From the NCBI RefSeq assembly GCF_011927955.1, contig NZ_JAATJN010000001.1:3162001-3226000 (forward strand): a stretch of DNA of 64,000 bases, given 5' to 3'. Below are positions 28,643 to 37,583 of the stretch, in pieces. How positions within the stretch are numbered: the first letter of the stretch is position 1; every line of letters starts with the position of its first letter. The DNA comes from Brevibacterium marinum (lineage in GTDB: Bacteria; Actinomycetota; Actinomycetes; Actinomycetales; Brevibacteriaceae). A model generated the notes under the pieces. The model saw only the letters and a list, made by a program, of their open reading frames with translations, was not told the origin of the DNA and searched no databases. Both the position numbers and the translations under genes were made by a program.

Positions 28643-29143
28643 TCAGGCGCCGAGTGCGGCGATTGCCGAGTCGTAGTCGGGTTCGGTGCCGATATCATCG
28701 ACGAGCTGTTTGTGGACCACGGTGCCCTTTTCGTCGAGCACGACGACGGAGCGGGCCAGCAGTCCGGCGAGAGGACCATCGACCATCGTCACGCCGAATT
28801 CCTTGCCGAAGGCGCTGCGGAAGCCTGATGCGGTGGTGACGTTGTCGATGCCCTCTGCCCCGCAGAAGCGCGCCTGCGCGAAGGGAAGGTCATTGGACAC
28901 GCACAGGACTGTGGTGTTCTCCAGGCCCGCGGCGAGCTCATTGAACTTGCGTACGGAATTGGCACACACACCCGTGTCCAGGCTCGGGAAGATGTTGAGC
29001 ACAACGCGTTTGCCCGAGGTGTCCGCGGAATTGATTTCACCGAGATCATTGCCCACGAGGCTGAACGCCGGTGCCTGCGCGCCCTTGTCCGGAAGCTCGC
29101 CGACGGTCTTGACCGGCGTGCCCTGGAATGCTGTATTGGCCAT
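28643..29143 (-). CDS. tpx: Thiol peroxidase (atypical 2-Cys peroxiredoxin)
   Basis: A 166-residue Tpx. Peroxidatic Cys60 in [10 protein letters not shown] and resolving Cys94 in ARFCGAEG are both in place, with the family N-terminus ([13 protein letters not shown]). It reduces hydroperoxides in the cytosol using thioredoxin. Single gene, convergent with the PIG-L gene; gap of 79 bases to the 5'-nucleotidase gene upstream. Confidence 0.97.
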   Translation of the reverse strand: MANTAFQGTPVKTVGELPDKGAQAPAFSLVGNDLGEINSADTSGKRVVLNIFPSLDTGVCANSVRKFNELAAGLENTTVLCVSNDLPFAQARFCGAEGIDNVTTASGFRSAFGKEFGVTMVDGPLAGLLARSVVVLDEKGTVVHKQLVDDIGTEPDYDSAIAALGA

Positions 29144-29222
29144 GCTTCGTTCTCACTTTCGATCGTGATCATCCCTGTCGGTCCCCACCCTACGTGAGAT
29201 GGCGGACGCGAGAATCGGTCGT

Positions 29223-31376
29223 TCAGGTCCGACGACGCCGTGCGAACCAGACCAGTCCTGCGCCCAACGCGATGATGGCTGCCGCAATCCCGATCGTGCT
29301 CGCCAGTTCCTCACCGGTGCGCGGGAGCTCGCCACCGGCGTTCGCATCACCGCTGCCGTCGGACGGGTCGGACCCGTTCGCCGAGTCGGCTCCGTTGGAC
29401 GCGTCGGATCCATTCGCCGAGGTGGTCCCACCGTCGGCATCGGCTGAGACGTCAGCGGTCTCATCGGCCATCGCGCCGTCGGCGCCGTCGCCGCCGTCTG
29501 ATGTGCCGTCGGCCTCGGATTCTGCTTGAGCATCGGCTTCGGCCTGCGCTTCAGCCCCGGTTTCATCATCGCCACCGGGGCCCTGGGTACTTGTGACCAC
29601 GCGCCAGTTCTCGTCGTAGAAGTCATGGGGATCGACAACCTCGTTGTCTTTCACCCAATCGATGAGTGCCTGACGCACCTCGACCTGTTCGTTGTAGACC
29701 TCGTTCAGATCGTCCACCGGGTAGTCGCCGCCTCCCGACTGCCGGTAGTTGTTGATCGCCAGGATGAACGTATCGTCGTCGCCGACCGTCTTGCCGTCTT
29801 CGTCGGTGAGGTTCTCGATGCGTTCTCCGACCGGTTTGGACACGTTGATGTCGTAGTCGATGCCCGAGAGTGCGTCGTAGTTGTAGTCGGGTATCGGACG
29901 GTCCAGTTCCTCGTCGATGGCGTTGGTGCCGGTGGCCGGGTCGAAGTCGGCGCCTTCTTCTGTCTGTTTGAAGTAGCGGGCGGAGTACTCGAGGTAGTCA
30001 CGCAGCTGTGATCCGCTGATCTCGACTCCGCCGAGCGTATTGTCGAAGACGTAGAGTCCGGCGACGTCGCGGATGGTGATGTCGCCGGCGGGGAATTCCG
30101 CAGTTCGACTGAACGGCGAAGCTTGGGAGATGACGGGAACGTCCTCGTATTCGGTGTCTGCCATGGCGGCTTCGACCGTCTCGGACTGCACATTCGAGAT
30201 GAAGTCGAGGATCGCAGTGTCCTCATAGTACGAGGTCGAGGCGCTCATGGTCTCGGTCACCGACCCGATCGTCGTGTTGACGTAGTCGATCGTCTTCCGG
30301 TGCTGAGAGTCGATGAGGTCTGCGATCTGCGGATCCTCGGCCACATCGCCCTGCGTGGCCAGGGAAATGGCTTCGGGTTCGGCACTCCCCCAGTCGATGC
30401 TCATATCCGCGACATCGATGGGCAGGTCCACCTCGGAGACGGACCGAGCCCAGTAGTTGGGCTGGGTGATGAGAGCCTTCGTGCCGTCAGCGCGAGTCAC
30501 GACCTCGCTCGGCTCGTTCTGGTGGGTGTGCCCGGCGACGAGGACGTCGACGCCGGGGACCTTCGCGACGGAGGTGCTGACGTTCTCCTGCAGCTTCGAG
30601 GGGTCCCAGGTCTGGCCGTCGGGGTCTTTGCCCGAGTGTGAGAGTACGACGACGATGTCGGCGCCGGCGTCCTTCATCTCCGGGACGTACTTCTTCGCGG
30701 TCTCGACGGGATCGTCGAAGTGGACCTCGCCGGAGAGGTTGTTCTTGTCCCAGATGCGGCTGCCGGGAGTCGTCACGCCCAAGACGCCGATGGTGATCTC
30801 CTGACCGGAGACGTTCTTCTCCACGAGCGTGTAGGGATCGAGGTGGGCCCTGCCGTCATCGTCATTGATGACGTTCGCGCCCAGGACTGGGAAGTCGACC
30901 TGCTGCGTGTACTTCGCGAGCAGATCGAGACCGTAGTTGAACTCGTGGTTGCCCACTACCTGGGCGTCGTAGCCGACGTGGTTGTAGGTCTTGGCCATCG
31001 GGTGCGTCTCACCGGTCTCGGTGATGCGTTCCTGTTGTGCGTAGTAGTAGGTCAGTGGGGTGCCCTGGATCGTGTCACCGTTGTCGACGAGGAGCACCGA
31101 GTCCTCACCTTTCGTCTCTTTCACACCGTTGATCAGGGTCGATGCCCGCGACATGCCCAGCTCTTCCCCATCCGGATAGGGCGCATCGGCGAAGTAGTCC
31201 CAGTTGAGGACGTGGCCATGGACATCGGTCGTCGCCAGAAGGGTGAGTTCACCGGTGTCCGCTTCCTGCTCCTCGTCCGGTGGCCCGCTGCCCAGCCCCG
31301 TCGCCGAGGCGGCGGCTGGTCCTGCAACGATGAGCGTCAGTGCCAGTGTGGACGAGGCCAGGGTTCGCAAGCGCAT
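29223..31376 (-). CDS. LPXTG-anchored bifunctional metallophosphatase/5'-nucleotidase
   Basis: A 717-residue surface enzyme. Signal peptide (about 1-25), metallophosphoesterase domain with DVHGH at 51-55, NGDTIQG and GNHEFNYG, then the 5'-nucleotidase C-terminal domain (about 330-560; NNYRQSGGGDY). A long acidic Ala/Asp/Ser/Gly-rich spacer leads to LPRTG, a hydrophobic segment and RRRR tail, so sortase links it to the wall. It hydrolyses nucleotides or UDP-sugars outside the cell to recover phosphate and nucleosides. ATG 31376 follows CTGGAGAC; the frame runs open upstream but there is antisense-free shadow of the next gene. Confidence 0.95.
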   Translation of the reverse strand: MRLRTLASSTLALTLIVAGPAAASATGLGSGPPDEEQEADTGELTLLATTDVHGHVLNWDYFADAPYPDGEELGMSRASTLINGVKETKGEDSVLLVDNGDTIQGTPLTYYYAQQERITETGETHPMAKTYNHVGYDAQVVGNHEFNYGLDLLAKYTQQVDFPVLGANVINDDDGRAHLDPYTLVEKNVSGQEITIGVLGVTTPGSRIWDKNNLSGEVHFDDPVETAKKYVPEMKDAGADIVVVLSHSGKDPDGQTWDPSKLQENVSTSVAKVPGVDVLVAGHTHQNEPSEVVTRADGTKALITQPNYWARSVSEVDLPIDVADMSIDWGSAEPEAISLATQGDVAEDPQIADLIDSQHRKTIDYVNTTIGSVTETMSASTSYYEDTAILDFISNVQSETVEAAMADTEYEDVPVISQASPFSRTAEFPAGDITIRDVAGLYVFDNTLGGVEISGSQLRDYLEYSARYFKQTEEGADFDPATGTNAIDEELDRPIPDYNYDALSGIDYDINVSKPVGERIENLTDEDGKTVGDDDTFILAINNYRQSGGGDYPVDDLNEVYNEQVEVRQALIDWVKDNEVVDPHDFYDENWRVVTSTQGPGGDDETGAEAQAEADAQAESEADGTSDGGDGADGAMADETADVSADADGGTTSANGSDASNGADSANGSDPSDGSGDANAGGELPRTGEELASTIGIAAAIIALGAGLVWFARRRRT

Positions 31377-31476
31377 GAGTCTCCAGAGATCGTTGTGATT
31401 CAGATCTCCCACTCTAGTCCGAAATACCCCGAATCTGAGCGAACCCTGAGCAAAATATGCACAAACTGTGTTGGCC

Positions 31477-32448
31477 CTATTGCTCGTGAAGGTTGTCCTT
31501 CGCGGTCTTCGACGCGAACGCGGACTCGATGACGATGAGAACAACCACGATGATCGCTCCGACGACGGCGAGGACGATCGGCATCCAGATCGGATCGAAC
31601 GGAGCGAGCAGATCCCCGGCTTCCCCGGAGGACTGCCACGGCCAGAGTGCACGCAGAGAGCCGAGCATCAGGCCTGCCATCGCGACCAGAGTCCACCACC
31701 GGTGGTTGTGCAGGAAATAGCGCAGGATGTTGACGAAGACCGCCAGGCCGAGGATCGCGCCGAGCATGAACACGCCGAGGTAGACGAGGTCGCGGTCGTT
31801 GACCGCGCCCAGCGTGGTGGCGTAGAGACCGACCGCGAGGAGGAAGAATGACCCGGAGACTCCGGGAACGACGAGGGCACAGATGGCGATGGAGGCGACG
31901 AAGAAGACGGCGATCAGCGGTGGATCGGCAATGTCGGATCCTCCGGCCAATCCGGTCATCCAGAATGCCAGTGCGGCAGCGGCAAGAAAGACGAGTATGC
32001 CGAGCAGCAGCGGTTGTCCCGAGCGTGGAGGCAGCATCCGCAACGGAACAGCGATGCTGGCCGCGACGAGGCCGAAGAACAGTCCGCGAGCCATTTCGGG
32101 GTTGGCGGTGACGAAGGCTTCCATCACTCCGGCGATGCTGAGGACCGCGGCCGCCATGCCCAGGAGGACCGGGATGACGAGGAGCCAATCCGTCCGGCGC
32201 AGCTCTGCGACTGCCCCTCGCCATCGGTCCGGGCCGGTGATCACGGTTTTGGCTGCCTTGACGACATGAGCGGCAGAGTCGATGAGCTGGTCGTAGACCC
32301 CGGTCACGAGGGCGATCGTACCGCCAGAGACTCCGGGGACGAGTTCGGCGGCCCCGATCAGAAAACCGCGCAGCAGATCGAGGGGAATCAGTGCCCTGGA
32401 GCGGGTGGAGGCTTCGCGAACGGACACCTCGGAGTTGGGATTCGTCAT
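31477..32448 (-). CDS. DUF368 membrane protein (polyprenyl-phosphate transporter, PopT-type)
   Basis: A 323-residue integral membrane protein with the duplicated DUF368 motifs: GAAELVPGVSGGTIALVTGVYD near the N-terminus and ALVVPGVSGSFFLLAVGLY in the middle. About nine or ten hydrophobic segments. DUF368 proteins have been identified as carriers that recycle undecaprenyl phosphate across the membrane for cell-wall synthesis. Lies 100 bases upstream of the 5'-nucleotidase start, same strand. A DedA-family gene, the other carrier class, lies at 59.8 kb. Confidence 0.92.
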   Translation of the reverse strand: MTNPNSEVSVREASTRSRALIPLDLLRGFLIGAAELVPGVSGGTIALVTGVYDQLIDSAAHVVKAAKTVITGPDRWRGAVAELRRTDWLLVIPVLLGMAAAVLSIAGVMEAFVTANPEMARGLFFGLVAASIAVPLRMLPPRSGQPLLLGILVFLAAAALAFWMTGLAGGSDIADPPLIAVFFVASIAICALVVPGVSGSFFLLAVGLYATTLGAVNDRDLVYLGVFMLGAILGLAVFVNILRYFLHNHRWWTLVAMAGLMLGSLRALWPWQSSGEAGDLLAPFDPIWMPIVLAVVGAIIVVVLIVIESAFASKTAKDNLHEQ

Positions 32449-32502
32449 AGTGTCTTCAGCCTACGAGATTGACACTCCCATGTCCCAAGAATGGGGTCGA
32501 AG

Positions 32503-32892
32503 TCACTGGATCGACTCCTGCGGTGGCGGTGTCTTCCGGCCGATGTCGAAGACATTGCCCTCAGGGTCTTTCAGAGTGGTCCATTCGATGCCGAACTCTT
32601 CGAAGGACGCCACCTTTTCCGCGCCCAATGCCACAGCACGTTCGACATCGGCAGGATAGTTCGGGTCATCGAGATCGATGTGCAGCGGGTTCTTGCCCTC
32701 GCCGCGCTCATCGACTTGGAGGAAGAGCATGCCAGGAGTCGTCGACTCGGCGTTGTGGACACCTCCGATGCTGGCGACGAATTCGTTCGCACCGTCATCG
32801 AGGTCGACCTTGAGGAGTTCGGACCAGAAGATCGATTGGGTTTCGACGTCTTTGCAGTCGAAGGTGATGCTCAGTGATGACAGGGACGCCAT
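32503..32892 (-). CDS. VOC-family (glyoxalase-like) protein
   Basis: A 129-residue single VOC fold: MASLSSLSITFDCKDVETQSIFW strand-helix start, central LHIDLDDPNYPADVERAVALGA, and the C-terminal FGIEWTTLKDPEGNVFDIG typical of the glyoxalase/bleomycin-resistance-like group with HIDL. Dimers of such proteins bind metals or small ligands; the substrate is unknown. It lies 54 bases from the DUF368 gene and 92 bases from the thioesterase gene on the same strand. Confidence 0.85.
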   Translation of the reverse strand: MASLSSLSITFDCKDVETQSIFWSELLKVDLDDGANEFVASIGGVHNAESTTPGMLFLQVDERGEGKNPLHIDLDDPNYPADVERAVALGAEKVASFEEFGIEWTTLKDPEGNVFDIGRKTPPPQESIQ

Positions 32893-32984
32893 GGCTGGTG
32901 GTCCTTTCGTAATGGTCTCTTCTTGATCTCACACTCTAGACGCACACCCTGACGCGCAGGTGTCTTCACCTGAAACCATGACGG

Positions 32985-33827
32985 TCAGTCCCGTGGCTGG
33001 CGCGCCAACTGTCGGGACTGGGCGACGAGTCGGCCCTCCGAGTCCCAGAGATCGCAGTCCTCCTCGAACATGCCACCGGCGATGTTGCGCGTCTGGAGTC
33101 TGACCTTGATCCAGCCCGGGGCCGGGATGGCTCGCACATGCGCTGTGAGCTCCATCGTCGGTGCCCAGTTGAAGCGTCCCAGATCGAACATCACCGGTGG
33201 GAAGGCGTCGAGGAAGGCGAGCAGGGACAGGGGGTCGGGTTCGGCGTCGTCGGCGAGTCGAATCCACCCCTGCAGCAATCCTCGACCGCTGGGCTGACCG
33301 GAGGCGAAACCCGCCGTGCCAGGATCGAGCCTCATGTCGTAGCGATGGACGATAGGGGCGGATTCGACGAAGTCGATGGGCGCCTCGGCGATGGTGATGC
33401 ACTGGTCCGGATCCGGGACATCGGGCGGAGCCGCCGTCGTCGCCACATCGTCCGGCAGGTCTGCAAGGTTGCCCATCGTGGCCAATGCAGTGATCTTCGG
33501 TGCGCCGTTCTGGGCCAGGTCGACGGCGAGTGTGGCGCTGGACCGGCCTTCGCGGATCAAGCGGGTGGTGATGTCGGCTCGGCCTCCCTGGCTGGGGCCC
33601 AGATAGTGGGTGGACAGGACCAGCGGGTCGATCGCGTTCGGGCTGTTCGCGCGCAGAGCCTGTGCCGCTACGCTGAGGAGGTATCCGCCGTTCACTGCTC
33701 CGGCGACGGACCAGTCCTCGCGAAGTTCGGCGGTGAATGAGGTCTCCGATTGACGTTCGACTGCGGTGGCGGAGGCAAATTCGCTCAGGTGTGATTCGCT
33801 CACATTCGTTTGACTCATGTGGTTCAC
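32985..33827 (-). CDS. Acyl-CoA thioesterase-like double-hotdog protein
   Basis: A 280-residue protein of the TesB-like/thioesterase superfamily. N-terminal hotdog with WSVAGAVNGGYLLSVAAQAL and HYLGPSQGGRADI; C-terminal hotdog with LLQGWIRLADDAEPDPLSLLAFLDAFPP. These proteins hydrolyse acyl-CoA esters or are inactive relatives. Start ATG 33827, with ATG 33818 as an alternative. Divergent from the double-GNAT gene. Confidence 0.88.
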   Translation of the reverse strand: MNHMSQTNVSESHLSEFASATAVERQSETSFTAELREDWSVAGAVNGGYLLSVAAQALRANSPNAIDPLVLSTHYLGPSQGGRADITTRLIREGRSSATLAVDLAQNGAPKITALATMGNLADLPDDVATTAAPPDVPDPDQCITIAEAPIDFVESAPIVHRYDMRLDPGTAGFASGQPSGRGLLQGWIRLADDAEPDPLSLLAFLDAFPPVMFDLGRFNWAPTMELTAHVRAIPAPGWIKVRLQTRNIAGGMFEEDCDLWDSEGRLVAQSRQLARQPRD

Positions 33828-33926
33828 ATTACCAAGTGCTGAACAATCGTCCGGTCAGTGCCGTTCGCATTCAACGCTCGACGTCGCCACTCCCCTCTCC
33901 CGTTGCTTCCGATTAGCCTGGTGCTC

Positions 33927-34910
33927 ATGAGCATATCCCTGTCACGCCTCGATCCCGATGGTGCCGATCGTCAGAGTCTCATCGGTTTCTTCACCAACAA
34001 CGACTTCCCTTTCCACGTGCGCTCGGAGCAATGGCCCGTCAGCCAGGTTGAGGAGATGATCGACTCGGGTGCCTTTCGCAGTGACGACAACGACACCTTC
34101 TGGCTCCACGATGACAATCTGGGCACCCTCGGGTGCGTGCGACTCGAGGACCTCGCTGATGACACCCCCGTCTTCGACCTGCGTTTGGCCACGGAGTATC
34201 GCGGACGAGGACTCGGCGCCTCATGTTTGCGGGCTGTCACCGATCATGTTTTCGCGACCATGAACGTCGACCGCTTCGAAGGTCATACCCGCGATGACAA
34301 CATCGCTATGCGGTCCACCTTCCTCCGCGCAGGCTGGTCGAAGGAAGCTCACTATCGACGAGCCTGGCCCGTACCGGGGCAGACGCCCAAAGACTCAGTC
34401 GCCTATGCCATTCTGCGCGAGGAATGGAAGTTCGGGGCGTCCGTCGATGTCCACTGGCACGATCTCCCGATGTTCCCTCCCCAGATCGAAGAAGACGTGG
34501 AATACACGTCGAATTCTGTTCCCGAGGCCGGTGAGCTCCTCGAACTCTATCGGGCAGTGGGTTGGACGGCGTATACCCGGGACCCGGCCTCACTGCACTC
34601 CAGCGTGATGTCATCGACACATGTTGTGTCCGCTCGCCGTGACGGCGAGCTGATCGGCTTGGCACGAGCTGTCAGCGACTTCGGTTCGATCGTGTACCTG
34701 CAGGACGTGCTCGTCCGGCCCGATCACCAGACCCGAGGTATCGGTCGGGAACTCGTCACCAGCGTCCTCAAGTCGTTCGTGGGAGTCCGGCAGAAGGTTC
34801 TGCTCACGGATACCGGTCCCGGCCAGAAACGGTTCTACCAATCGTTGGGGTTCAGCGAAGTATCCGAGTCCGACGGCTCGGAAGTTCGGGCCTTTGTGAA
34901 GTTCCGATGA
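33927..34910 (+). CDS. Double GNAT-domain N-acetyltransferase
   Basis: A 327-residue protein with two GNAT folds. N-terminal domain (about 1-165) is RimJ/RimL-like, with the acetyl-CoA loop EYRGRGLGASCL; C-terminal domain (about 190-327) is a shorter GNAT with HQTRGIGRELVTSVL and FYQSLGFSEV. Tandem GNATs also occur in mycothiol synthase, but this order and the RimJ-like N-terminus do not match MshD. Substrate unknown. ATG 33927 matches the domain start; an upstream in-frame ATG at 33858 looks non-conserved. A strong terminator follows 4 bases after the stop. Confidence 0.88.
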   Translation: MSISLSRLDPDGADRQSLIGFFTNNDFPFHVRSEQWPVSQVEEMIDSGAFRSDDNDTFWLHDDNLGTLGCVRLEDLADDTPVFDLRLATEYRGRGLGASCLRAVTDHVFATMNVDRFEGHTRDDNIAMRSTFLRAGWSKEAHYRRAWPVPGQTPKDSVAYAILREEWKFGASVDVHWHDLPMFPPQIEEDVEYTSNSVPEAGELLELYRAVGWTAYTRDPASLHSSVMSSTHVVSARRDGELIGLARAVSDFGSIVYLQDVLVRPDHQTRGIGRELVTSVLKSFVGVRQKVLLTDTGPGQKRFYQSLGFSEVSESDGSEVRAFVKFR

Positions 34911-34914
34911 CGAC

Positions 34915-34950
34915 GAGAGCACCCCTGGTCCAAAAACCAGGGGTGCTCTC
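34915..34950. terminator. Bidirectional intrinsic terminator
   Basis: A perfect 15-bp stem, GAGAGCACCCCTGGT with its complement, and a 6-base loop CCAAAA. It lies between the convergent double-GNAT and S1-protease genes, so it can end both. It closely resembles the hairpin at 37507-37542 after the next protease. Confidence 0.8.
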
Positions 34951-34992
34951 GTGAACTCTCAGAAGATCAGTGGCTGATCGGGTGAGCTATGC

Positions 34993-37263
34993 TCAGTTCT
35001 TCTTGTTCCGACGCATGGTCAGGACAACTGCGGCTCCACCGACAACGAGGAGTCCGGCACCGGCAGCCAGGCCGGTCAACTCAGCACCGGTGCGAGGCAG
35101 ATCGGACCCGCCGTCTCCACCGTCACCATTGTCGCCGCCGCCGTTGCCATCCTCATCGGCAACAACGCTGAACGACCCGGTCAGCGCCTTCTCATCGTCC
35201 GTATCGTTGGCTCCGGTCACCTGCACGTCGTACTTGCCCAGGTAGGCCGAAGGGTCGGATGCGTTGGTTCCGTAGATCGAGAAGGCGGCAACGCCGTCCT
35301 CATTCGCGGTCTCATCGAGGGTGATGCCCTCAACGTTCTCCGGACCGGCGACAACTTCCAGGGAGACGTTTTCGCCCTCATCGAAGCCCTCGACCGTGAT
35401 CTGCACGCCCTTGTCCTCCTTCACGAAGTCAGATGCGGCAACTTCCTTGGGCTCAATGGAGATCGTGCGCTCGTCCGGAGCCTCGCCGTCCTTCGAGCCG
35501 TCGGAGTCAGCATTGGACTCTGCATTCTTGGCGTCTGCAGCGGCATCGGAGTCGCTGCCGTCGGCGTCAGCATCAGTGCCGTCGGCGGCTTCAGCAGCGT
35601 CGTCGGCTTCTTGCACGGTGACGATGAATTCGGTTGCGTCCGACTCCACACCGTCCACGACAGTGGTCGCGGTGTATGCGTATTCGCCGGTTTCAGCAGG
35701 AGCCTTGGCAGTGAATTTACCACTGTCATCGGCGGTGACGGTGGTCGAGTCATCAGTAGCGGCCTGAGCCTCGTTTCCTGACTGAGCGCCTGCGTCCTCC
35801 GCAGGTGCCCACGACAGCTTCACGTCAGCATTGGGCACAGCCTGCCCGGTGATCTGTCCACCTTCGTCGACAGTCTGGTCCTCAGCCGTGGGTTCTTCAG
35901 GTGCGTCTGGTGCTTCAGCAGCCTCGACGGTCAACTTGAAGGCAGCGGCTTCGGAGGTCTGGCCGTCGACGGTCGCAACTGCCGTTGCGTCGTATGTGCC
36001 TTCTGCGGAAGGCCCGGCAACTGTGAAGTTGCCGTCGTTATCGGCCGTGGCGGTTGCTTCACCGTCAGCCGTCCCCGTCCACGTAACTTTCACCTCGGCG
36101 TTTGCCGCAGCCTTACCGCTGATCGCACCCTCGGGCTCGATGACCTGGTCCTCGACTGTGGGAGCAGCCGGTGCCTCGGGGGCCTCATTCGGATCTTCAA
36201 AGGTGAAGGTCTCGCCCGACTTTTCGAGTGAATTGTCCAGATCGGCGACCCAGGTCCAAGCGAGGTCTTCGGGGCCACCCGAGATGACACCAACCGCGGT
36301 GTCTCCCTGGTAGACGGCGCCGCCCGAGTCACCATGGTCGGAGAATGGACCCGCGTCCGATGTCACTTCGAAGCCGTGGACTGCACGGCCACCGATGTTC
36401 TGGTATTCGAACGCTTCAGGGTCGTCCAGCACTGTGCCTTCGGTGACACCAGTCGTACGACCGGACTTATTGATCGAAGCTCCGGGCGTTTCGGTGCCGA
36501 TCTGCGAGATCTTCGTCGTGCTCTTGGACAGGTCGTCGTCTTCGGCTGTGGTCCAGTCGGTCACTTCCGCCTTGCTGGTGAAGCCGTCCGCCACATCGAT
36601 GACTGCGAAGTCAATGGCTTTGTCCTCATCGGCAACCTGATCGTCATCGGTGATCTCGGAGCCGTACTGGTGGAATCCCCAGGTGCCCGGAGCTCCAGTG
36701 CCGGCCGGCTGGAAGCCGTCGCCGCCGGCTGCTTCAGCCGTGGACGGCTTCTCAAGATCGATGATCCTGTCTTCGGCACCGGTCGTCGCATCGACCGCGC
36801 AGTGACCAGCGGTCAGAACAACCTGGTTGCCGCTGGAATCCCAACCAGCGAATCCGGTCGAGCACGCACCGATCGAGTCTGCGTTCGACGGGACGCTCAT
36901 CAGATACCCGGCGCCTCCGACGAGGTCTTTGGCGCCCTGTGGCTGAGCCTCTTTGTATTTCGAGTCTACGATGACCTCGACGTTGTCATACTTCGAGGCC
37001 AGCTCCGCGACCTTGTCTGTCTTTGCCGACACTCCCAGCACAAGAGTGTCGCCCTTGACTCCGAAGCGGCCGACTTCAGAAGCCAGGTCGCCGTTGTCGT
37101 CCGCGAGGTTCTTGTGCACCGCGGTCTGCAGAGCAGCATCGGTTTGTACGTTCAGGTCTGGCTTATCTGCTGCGGCAGCGGGACCGGCGACGAACGCGCT
37201 GCCCAATCCCAGCGCCGCTGCCGCTGTAAGCGCCAGCGAACTCTGCGCGAGTTTCTTCTGCAT
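34993..37263 (-). CDS. LPXTG-anchored S1-family serine protease (paralog A)
   Basis: A 756-residue secreted protease. Signal peptide (about 1-31), a propeptide (about 35-112) like the alpha-lytic/streptogrisin pro-region, and a trypsin-fold domain with His154 (LTAGHC), Asp218 (AIDFAV) and Ser313 (GDSGGAV); Cys134 and Cys155 can form the usual disulfide. Then three Ig-like repeats (EAP-PEEPTAEDQ type), an acidic spacer with DGSDSD runs, a further beta-rich domain, and LPRTG with membrane anchor and RRNKKN tail. Processed and fixed to the wall by sortase (not in this window). Paralog B lies directly upstream. Confidence 0.93.
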   Translation of the reverse strand: MQKKLAQSSLALTAAAALGLGSAFVAGPAAAADKPDLNVQTDAALQTAVHKNLADDNGDLASEVGRFGVKGDTLVLGVSAKTDKVAELASKYDNVEVIVDSKYKEAQPQGAKDLVGGAGYLMSVPSNADSIGACSTGFAGWDSSGNQVVLTAGHCAVDATTGAEDRIIDLEKPSTAEAAGGDGFQPAGTGAPGTWGFHQYGSEITDDDQVADEDKAIDFAVIDVADGFTSKAEVTDWTTAEDDDLSKSTTKISQIGTETPGASINKSGRTTGVTEGTVLDDPEAFEYQNIGGRAVHGFEVTSDAGPFSDHGDSGGAVYQGDTAVGVISGGPEDLAWTWVADLDNSLEKSGETFTFEDPNEAPEAPAAPTVEDQVIEPEGAISGKAAANAEVKVTWTGTADGEATATADNDGNFTVAGPSAEGTYDATAVATVDGQTSEAAAFKLTVEAAEAPDAPEEPTAEDQTVDEGGQITGQAVPNADVKLSWAPAEDAGAQSGNEAQAATDDSTTVTADDSGKFTAKAPAETGEYAYTATTVVDGVESDATEFIVTVQEADDAAEAADGTDADADGSDSDAAADAKNAESNADSDGSKDGEAPDERTISIEPKEVAASDFVKEDKGVQITVEGFDEGENVSLEVVAGPENVEGITLDETANEDGVAAFSIYGTNASDPSAYLGKYDVQVTGANDTDDEKALTGSFSVVADEDGNGGGDNGDGGDGGSDLPRTGAELTGLAAGAGLLVVGGAAVVLTMRRNKKN

Positions 37264-37583
37264 ACTTCCTGTTCTCTCATTCGGGAGGATTCACAACACT
37301 CGCCACAGCTCTGGCACTTCGAGTTCCGAGGACAGGAGTCGATAACGAGTTAATGACCTTGGTCACGAACAGGTTACGGGCTGATACAGGAACTACCAAG
37401 AAAGTGCGCATGAAACCGTGAACTAAATGACCGAAACAACAAACGTTGCTAAAACGAACCGGGAATGGAGGCCAGCCCATTCGCTCGGTTCCTGCACACA
37501 GATAAGCAGAGCGCCCCTGGTCCGAAGACCAGGGGCGCTCTGTGGACTCTCAGACAGTCATTCGATGACCGTGTGAGTCATAT
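37264..37583. promoter_or_regulatory. Gap between protease paralogs: promoter region of A plus terminator of B
   Basis: No gene is seen in these 320 bases. The part next to protease A carries CCGTAACCT on the minus strand (AGGTTACGG at 37371-37379 on plus) 108 bases from the start, and TGACCTTGGTCA, a near-perfect palindrome, at 37354-37365. The other part holds the hairpin at 37507-37542. A core promoter could not be fixed by eye. Confidence 0.45.
37507..37542 (-). terminator. Intrinsic terminator after protease paralog B
   Basis: A perfect 16-bp stem starting CAGAGCGCCCCTGGTC with a CGAA tetraloop. It resembles the terminator after paralog A (shared CCCCTGGT / ACCAGGGG core), consistent with a duplication that included the 3' flank. 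Confidence 0.8.

Noticed and set aside
31377..31440. Possible PHO-box-like direct repeat upstream of the 5'-nucleotidase
   Set aside because: GTTCGCTC / TTCGGGG spacing of 11 bases is suggestive, but the match to known PHO boxes is too weak to call.
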